Positions 57,886-64,000 of a stretch of 64,000 bases of DNA are shown piece after piece. Below the pieces are notes generated by a model. The model was given only the letters and a program-made list of their open reading frames with translations. It was not told the DNA's origin and made no database searches. This stretch comes from Melastoma dodecandrum (Eukaryota > Streptophyta > Magnoliopsida > Myrtales > Melastomataceae): positions 5,001 to 69,000 of the forward strand of contig JARUPY010000493.1 in NCBI GenBank assembly GCA_029817715.1, read 5' to 3'. A program made the translations under genes and the position numbers. Position 1 is the first letter of the stretch. Each line of letters begins with the position of its first letter.

Positions 57886-59297
57886 TCCATTTTCCTGTGG
57901 TGTTTTTGTATCCTAGCTTAATCTATCGATTAGATTGGCTTGTTGCTGTTTTCTCTTGAGGATTGGGTAGACTTATGTTGACGATTATCTTCTTAGCTTA
58001 TTTGATGCTCCGCGTGCACAATCCCATCTTTTCGTTTCATTGGATCTTTATTACTTGTTTTCTGGTTTGATTTTCTTCCATTGGTGCTTGTTTGCCGCGG
58101 TTTTTGCTCTTCTCCTTTGTGTGTTTGTGTCGTGATTCTTGGACTGATTGACCATTTTGTATATCATTTTCGTCAACTTCCAATTTAACGCACAATTGGC
58201 TTGTTTTCTAGAGAGTAATATCATCATCAAAACAAAATAAGACCAGGGTTTAACAATACAAACCAAGTTACATCCATAATCAGACATCATGTGTGCAAAA
58301 CAACGACTTCAGCGAGACTTTCGAACTATTGCTTCGGAAGAGGATGGAGGATTATCTCAGACCCTATGCTTAGATATGTGTTGGATATTTCCTTCGCAAG
58401 ATAAATCATCAAAGCCAACTGCATAGATAGTACTTGATTTATAAAATATATTCTAAAATCAAAGAAACAAAGTTCTTCATATAAGTTTTAAAAGGGTGAA
58501 TTAGCCCCTCATGTTTGTTTGTGGTTATCAATTGCGTTGATTTACACACCTTATACAAATACCTTAAATACATAGTTGGAGTCATTTGTGATATAACCCA
58601 ATCGAGGTTTACAAATGATTAAATAGTCATTCCCAGTAAAAATTCTAGAATTTACTTAAAAATGTAAATTTAGTATCATTTTTTTTAACCAATCAAAATA
58701 TACACAAAGTTTTTCTTATTTAGTATAATTGAAATGGTTTTTAAACTACTTAAATGTATAATTTCGATGAGATAAATTGATATACCGGGGGAGTTGCAAT
58801 CTATCAACAAAAAATCATGAAATTCATAATGAAATGTTGATGTGAAAATTTATTTTATATTATTATTATTTATTACTAGTTGATATTAAGACATAAGTGT
58901 GCAGCTTTAGCCTTTGGGCCTTAGTGATATCCGGCGAATATGGGCCTATTCACCGTCATGGGCCCTGAACGTAACTACGAAGGAAGAGAAAGGGAGCCCC
59001 TCCTCTTCCTCCTAGAGGAGACCCTTTCTAGCAACATTTGGCGGCTATTGAAATCTGACTACTTGAAAATTACAACACAAAACCAGGTGGGAGAGGTGAC
59101 AACCTCGTCCTCCGCCGCCGTCGATCGCCCCCTCATGTGTAGGTCCTGATTCCATCAACATCCTGTTCCGACATGGAACGCTTATTCAAACTGGGATTCA
59201 ACCTAATTCAACGTTTGGCTTTCTTCTGATATTTTATTATGTGCGGCCGGTTCTGATCGTCTGTCTAATCGTGCTAAATAACCTGGTAATATGCGAC
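57886..59297 (+). repeat. first copy of a tandem-duplicated segment
   Basis: It matches 62592-64000 at a constant offset of 4,706 bp, with only about three differences noticed (57908, 58055 area and 59148). It lies within the presumed 5' untranslated intron and upstream region of the RING ligase gene. Open frames inside it (minus 58051-58290, plus 58940-59149) are repeated unchanged because the DNA is duplicated, not because they are genes. Confidence 0.93.
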
Positions 59298-59330
59298 AGG
59301 AATGGTTTTGTGGGGACTGCTGGTATAACC

Positions 59331-62085
59331 ATGGGCAGGGAAGAACATGAGGAGGAGGCCGAAGCCGTTAAATCTGTTTATGGCGAGGATTGCTCAGTCG
59401 TATGCCGATCCCCCCCTCCTATTCAGTTGCTGATTCGGCCTCGGACAGCTGATGTCTCTTCCCAACAGTTTGTGCAAGCTCTCCTCTCCCTCCGAGCTAC
59501 TCCCAATGTGAATTTACTCTCTCAGTCCATTCAGAACTCTAATTCCCTCCTCGCTTTTCTTAACCGGGACTTGATAGATCGCTTCGTTATTTTGATGTTT
59601 GTTCTCTAGTACCCAGATGAACCCCCCAACGTGTACCTTGTGGAGTCTAAAGGCCTCGACGAAGACAGGGAGAAGCGCCTCATTTCTAGACTACGAGACA
59701 GGGCCCGACAGCTTTCCTCCTGTTCGATGCTGGTAGCTATCTGTGAGGTAAGGTAAAATGGTAAACTGACTTAATCGGTATTGCAATTCATATTTTTTTT
59801 GCTGCACCTCATTGAGGAATCCTTTTGCACATTGCCGTTTTCTTTCCTGACTTATACCAAATTGCCTAGCACGCTGTGGAAAATATTCTATTAATTGCAG
59901 TTGTAGGATCATGGTGCCTTGCCCTCCCTTAAGGTGATGACCTATTGAAATCGTTTTCCTTAGATGGCGAATTCATGTTAAATGCTCGTTTGTGACAGCT
60001 CCATCTCTTAGTTCCTGTGCACTTAAATTGTGTGAAATGTGTGTTTACAGTATTTAACCGATTAGGTGACGATGGCAATCCTACTCAGAAAGACGCCTGA
60101 GGATGTACATTTTGTTGAGTTGTGAGTGTGACCATTAAAGATGCTCGTATTTGTTGTTTTGTGATTTTAACTTGTATATATGTTCCACTCAACGCATGTT
60201 ATTCTCAGGAAGCAGTAGAGCTTTTGTCCGCGATGAACCATCGTGAAGGCGTTTGCCCTTTGTGCTTGTATCCCTTGGTTCCTGATGAGGAAGACCGTCG
60301 TGAGTTGCCATTCATGAAGCTGATGTCATGCTTCCACTGTTTTCACAGGTAAAGTGATGTTGCCCGTGGTCTAATCCTTCTCTCTATTACACAGAGGCTA
60401 ACAGAACCCTTTTCCAATGTGATGACAGTGAGTGCATCATTAGATGGTGGATTTGGCTGCAGAATGAGGAACACACTAAAAGCAGTAAGTAACAAAAGAG
60501 AGTTTTTTTTCTCTTAGAGAAAGTTTGTCTGGATTGTGTTTTATTGAACATTTTGCTTGAAATTATGCTATTTGCTAGAGTTCATAATGAACAGACAGGA
60601 TTTTATGATTTATGTTTTTCATTTTATAGGTGTTGGCTTACAAAAAGACTACATTAGCTATCATAACGCTGATTTCATAACACGTGATGGGCCCAGTGAT
60701 CTGCATTTCTGCATACTTCCAGATCGCTTCTTTTGTGCTAGTTCATGACAACGTAAATGGTGTACTCTTATTTGTCTAATCTTTCATCTGAACATTGATT
60801 CCTTATGGTTTTATCGGATTTGTGAATTTGAATTCATATGAACTGATGACTGATTTTAATATATTGTCAGAAGAGAGCGAGAGAAATTGTCCAGTTTGCC
60901 GTAAAGTTTTTCAAACAAAAGATTTGGAACACGTGCTTGACCTGGTCACTTCATATTCTTCCAAGCTGGTATGCAATTCTCTTTTGATAATCCACAAATG
61001 GGTACTATTTAATAGATGCAGTTGCTTGACAAGTTAATAGAGGCATTGTGGGGGAAAATACAGTGTTTAGCGGCATTTGGTCCACATTTTCTCTTGTTAA
61101 CTTCGATTCAGCATTTGGGCCTCGTGAAATTACTTTAGCATATGTTTCGAGTCCACCGATGGTAGATGAACGTTAAGAAACGTGATTGATTTGTGTGCTC
61201 AATCAATTTAACATTTTTAAGAATTTCTTTGTGAAAATCATCAACCTGCATTAGCATTGTGAAGGTTGCTCGGTAATGTTTCCCTAATTGATATGTCAGG
61301 AATGCTAAATTCATTACAACTCAGTAAAATTCTGCAATTTGGCACTTGGTCAGATCTTGGCTGTGGTGAAAAGTTTTCAGTTTGGCTTACGCTTTCCCAA
61401 TTGCCGAATATTGATGCATTAAGGGTCACTATTATTCAATTTGGCTTCGAAATGAACCAAGAGTAAGTTCTAGGTCAGGCTTGGGTTAGCAACATTGTTG
61501 GGGAAATCATTGTGTGGTTGAGAACTCTGTAGCAAGGGCCTGATTGGCAGAGCTGCTCCTTTTTGCCAATGTTCAAATTGCTGAAAATTAACAGTAGTGG
61601 ATTCTGTTTGTTTGGGCTATACTTTGACAGTCCACATTTACTGATGTTTCCTCTTCCTATAGGGAGTTGGAGAAAATGACGGTGATGAGGAGGTGGATAT
61701 TCTCCATTCGGATGTGGAGGAGAATCGACGGTTGAGATATGAGGAACTACTGAAGGAACAACAGAGCAAGAATGGGTTGATTGAGCCCAAGAAGGACTTG
61801 GTCGTGTTGCCCGGGATGTACATAACTCCATCGACCTCTGCCCTTATGAGTAACGTGGAAGAACAGCCTCGTGAGCACTCATCGGGAATAAACACGAACC
61901 AACGTCCGAAACAGCAGTGCAGGAGCAAGAATACTTTCCCTGAAGCTAATCGTACAAGGGGATCGAGCAGGGGTTTGCATTCCCGTGGCAGGCACCATGG
62001 CTCCCCAAGGAGAGGAACTACTACGCAGGTCAAACAATGGAAGAAAAGGGAGGAAGCTAGGCCTGTTGGGAAAATGATATGTTAA
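59331..62085 (+). CDS. RWD-RING E3 ubiquitin ligase, RNF25-like (six coding exons)
   Basis: Coding exons: 59331-59507, 59610-59747, 60209-60348, 60429-60484, 60871-60968 and 61663-62085. All introns are GT-AG and all phases join, giving 343 residues. Residues 1-105 form an RWD domain (EAEAVKSVYG, then RPRTADVSSQQFVQALL, YPDEPPNV with the conserved YPxxPP, ESKGLDEDR). Residues about 125-190 form a RING (CPLC, MSCFHCFHSECIIRWW, NCPVCRKVF). The tail is basic and glycine/serine/arginine-rich. RNF25-type proteins transfer ubiquitin from an E2 to substrates; mammalian RNF25 acts on stalled ribosomes and E2 UBE2E enzymes, and the plant role is not shown here. The ATG at 59331 has good context (ACCATGG). 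No lesions are seen. Confidence 0.9.
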
Positions 62086-62591
62086 ATCATTCAATGAGGT
62101 CAAGAAGCAATCGCCTCGTCAATACATAATTGAAGTTTCTGAAATCATTTTTATGACAGATCGAAGTTATTTGCCGTATTGATGATGGGGGGAATTAACT
62201 TCTGTATTACGACAGTTCGTTGCTTATAGCCTCCGCCAAGTGAATGAGCGCTGGTAAGAGGGTTGGCAAATAAAAAACAAAGTAACTCTGTAATTGAAAT
62301 AAGATAATGTAGAGAAGTGCAATTATAATTTCGAACAGATGCACATTACTCGAACGCTTTTACCCTGAAGCTAAAGCCTTTTGGATGTCGAGCAACTGTC
62401 GGGATGAGGTTAATTTTAAGGTGCATATATAATGGGCAAAACATACAATCCAATTATGGATAAAATAAGCATTCACTTGGGCAATCAGGCACAGATGACC
62501 TATCCCAAAACTCTCATGTGAACATCCTACCCAGCTCAGAAATATGACTCTAGCCCCGGTAATTAAAGAAGCAAATCAGGCGTCACCAAAT
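62086..62591 (+). other. 3' untranslated and downstream region of the RING ligase gene
   Basis: It follows the TAA. No other gene is seen. It ends at the duplication breakpoint, where the sequence of 57886 onward begins again. Confidence 0.6.
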
Positions 62592-64000
62592 TCCATTTTC
62601 CTGTGGTGTTTTTCTATCCTAGCTTAATCTATCGATTAGATTGGCTTGTTGCTGTTTTCTCTTGAGGATTGGGTAGACTTATGTTGACGATTATCTTCTT
62701 AGCTTATTTGATGCTCCGCGTGCACAATCCCATCTTTTCGTTTCATTGGATCTTTATTACTTATTTTCTGGTTTGATTTTCTTCCATTGGTGCTTGTTTG
62801 CCGCGGTTTTTGCTCTTCTCCTTTGTGTGTTTGTGTCGTGATTCTTGGACTGATTGACCATTTTGTATATCATTTTCGTCAACTTCCAATTTAACGCACA
62901 ATTGGCTTGTTTTCTAGAGAGTAATATCATCATCAAAACAAAATAAGACCAGGGTTTAACAATACAAACCAAGTTACATCCATAATCAGACATCATGTGT
63001 GCAAAACAACGACTTCAGCGAGACTTTCGAACTATTGCTTCGGAAGAGGATGGAGGATTATCTCAGACCCTATGCTTAGATATGTGTTGGATATTTCCTT
63101 CGCAAGATAAATCATCAAAGCCAACTGCATAGATAGTACTTGATTTATAAAATATATTCTAAAATCAAAGAAACAAAGTTCTTCATATAAGTTTTAAAAG
63201 GGTGAATTAGCCCCTCATGTTTGTTTGTGGTTATCAATTGCGTTGATTTACACACCTTATACAAATACCTTAAATACATAGTTGGAGTCATTTGTGATAT
63301 AACCCAATCGAGGTTTACAAATGATTAAATAGTCATTCCCAGTAAAAATTCTAGAATTTACTTAAAAATGTAAATTTAGTATCATTTTTTTTAACCAATC
63401 AAAATATACACAAAGTTTTTCTTATTTAGTATAATTGAAATGGTTTTTAAACTACTTAAATGTATAATTTCGATGAGATAAATTGATATACCGGGGGAGT
63501 TGCAATCTATCAACAAAAAATCATGAAATTCATAATGAAATGTTGATGTGAAAATTTATTTTATATTATTATTATTTATTACTAGTTGATATTAAGACAT
63601 AAGTGTGCAGCTTTAGCCTTTGGGCCTTAGTGATATCCGGCGAATATGGGCCTATTCACCGTCATGGGCCCTGAACGTAACTACGAAGGAAGAGAAAGGG
63701 AGCCCCTCCTCTTCCTCCTAGAGGAGACCCTTTCTAGCAACATTTGGCGGCTATTGAAATCTGACTACTTGAAAATTACAACACAAAACCAGGTGGGAGA
63801 GGTGACAACCTCGTCCTCCGCCGCCGTCGATCGCCCCCTCATGTGTAAGTCCTGATTCCATCAACATCCTGTTCCGACATGGAACGCTTATTCAAACTGG
63901 GATTCAACCTAATTCAACGTTTGGCTTTCTTCTGATATTTTATTATGTGCGGCCGGTTCTGATCGTCTGTCTAATCGTGCTAAATAACCTGGTAATATGC
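62592..64000 (+). repeat. start of the second tandem copy of the RING ligase region
   Basis: It repeats 57886-59297 and is cut by the window end just before the point corresponding to the first coding exon. If the duplication extends through a whole unit, a second RING ligase gene lies to the right, without the CT-rich first exon and promoter of the first copy. Confidence 0.9.

Noticed and set aside
58051..58290. Minus-strand 79-codon frame, identical at 62757-62996
   Set aside because: Identity comes from the recent DNA duplication. It lies in a presumed 5' untranslated intron and has no recognisable motif.

Overview
The window looks like nuclear DNA of a flowering plant. Evidence: Arabidopsis-type telomere repeats (CCCTAAA/TTTAGGG), plant L1-type LINEs whose ORF1 has a DUF4283-like region plus zinc knuckle, a Mutator-like (MULE) element carrying a plant mobile domain (PMD) gene, a Tat/Ogre-like non-coding LTR retrotransposon, and a host gene with short GT-AG introns. 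I do not name a species.

Layout. (1) 1-21824: a head-to-tail array of six LINE-derived units, all on the + strand. Each ends in a short A-run (9-16 A) followed by a (CCCTAAA)n block, and the next unit starts, often 5'-truncated, directly after that block. Two units are near full length: L-A (2501-8714, ORF1+ORF2) and L-C (9138-16963, ORF1+ORF2 plus a third ORF of about 676 codons that I do not recognise). A 5'-truncated relative, L-D (17026-21764), keeps its own third ORF. Every ORF2 here is broken by stops, frameshifts or truncation. (2) 21825-22710: the last two exons of a VOC/glyoxalase-like gene whose upstream part is not visible between the array and the exons. (3) 22711-24627: non-coding DNA with a threefold 235-bp tandem repeat. 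(4) 24628-44675: a decayed MULE with long GC-rich terminal inverted repeats, a transposase and a PMD gene. It is interrupted by a 12.25-kb LTR retrotransposon (28175-40425, ATATC target duplication, no gag-pol) and by a solo LTR (42385-43878, TAAAT target duplication). (5) 44676-57600: AT-rich DNA with a diverged second copy of the same LTR element (47183 to about 53590) and the 3' end of a Ty1/copia element (54613-55127). (6) 57600-62591: an apparently intact RWD-RING E3 ubiquitin ligase gene of the RNF25 type, followed by the start of a tandem duplication of it (62592-64000).

How it fits together. The most unusual region is the LINE array. Polarity is uniform: the poly(A) side is joined to the C-rich strand repeat, so first-strand cDNA would have been primed from a TTTAGGG-strand 3' end. 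The array abuts a truncated gene. This is what repeated LINE addition at a chromosome end, alternating with telomerase repeat addition, would leave, as known for HeT-A/TART (Drosophila), TRAS/SART (silkworm) and Zepp (Chlorella). Insertion into interstitial telomeric DNA is the main alternative. The third ORF, downstream of the reverse transcriptase ORF in the L-C/L-D lineage, is the best candidate for an undescribed component. The only host gene that looks functional in full is the RING ligase.
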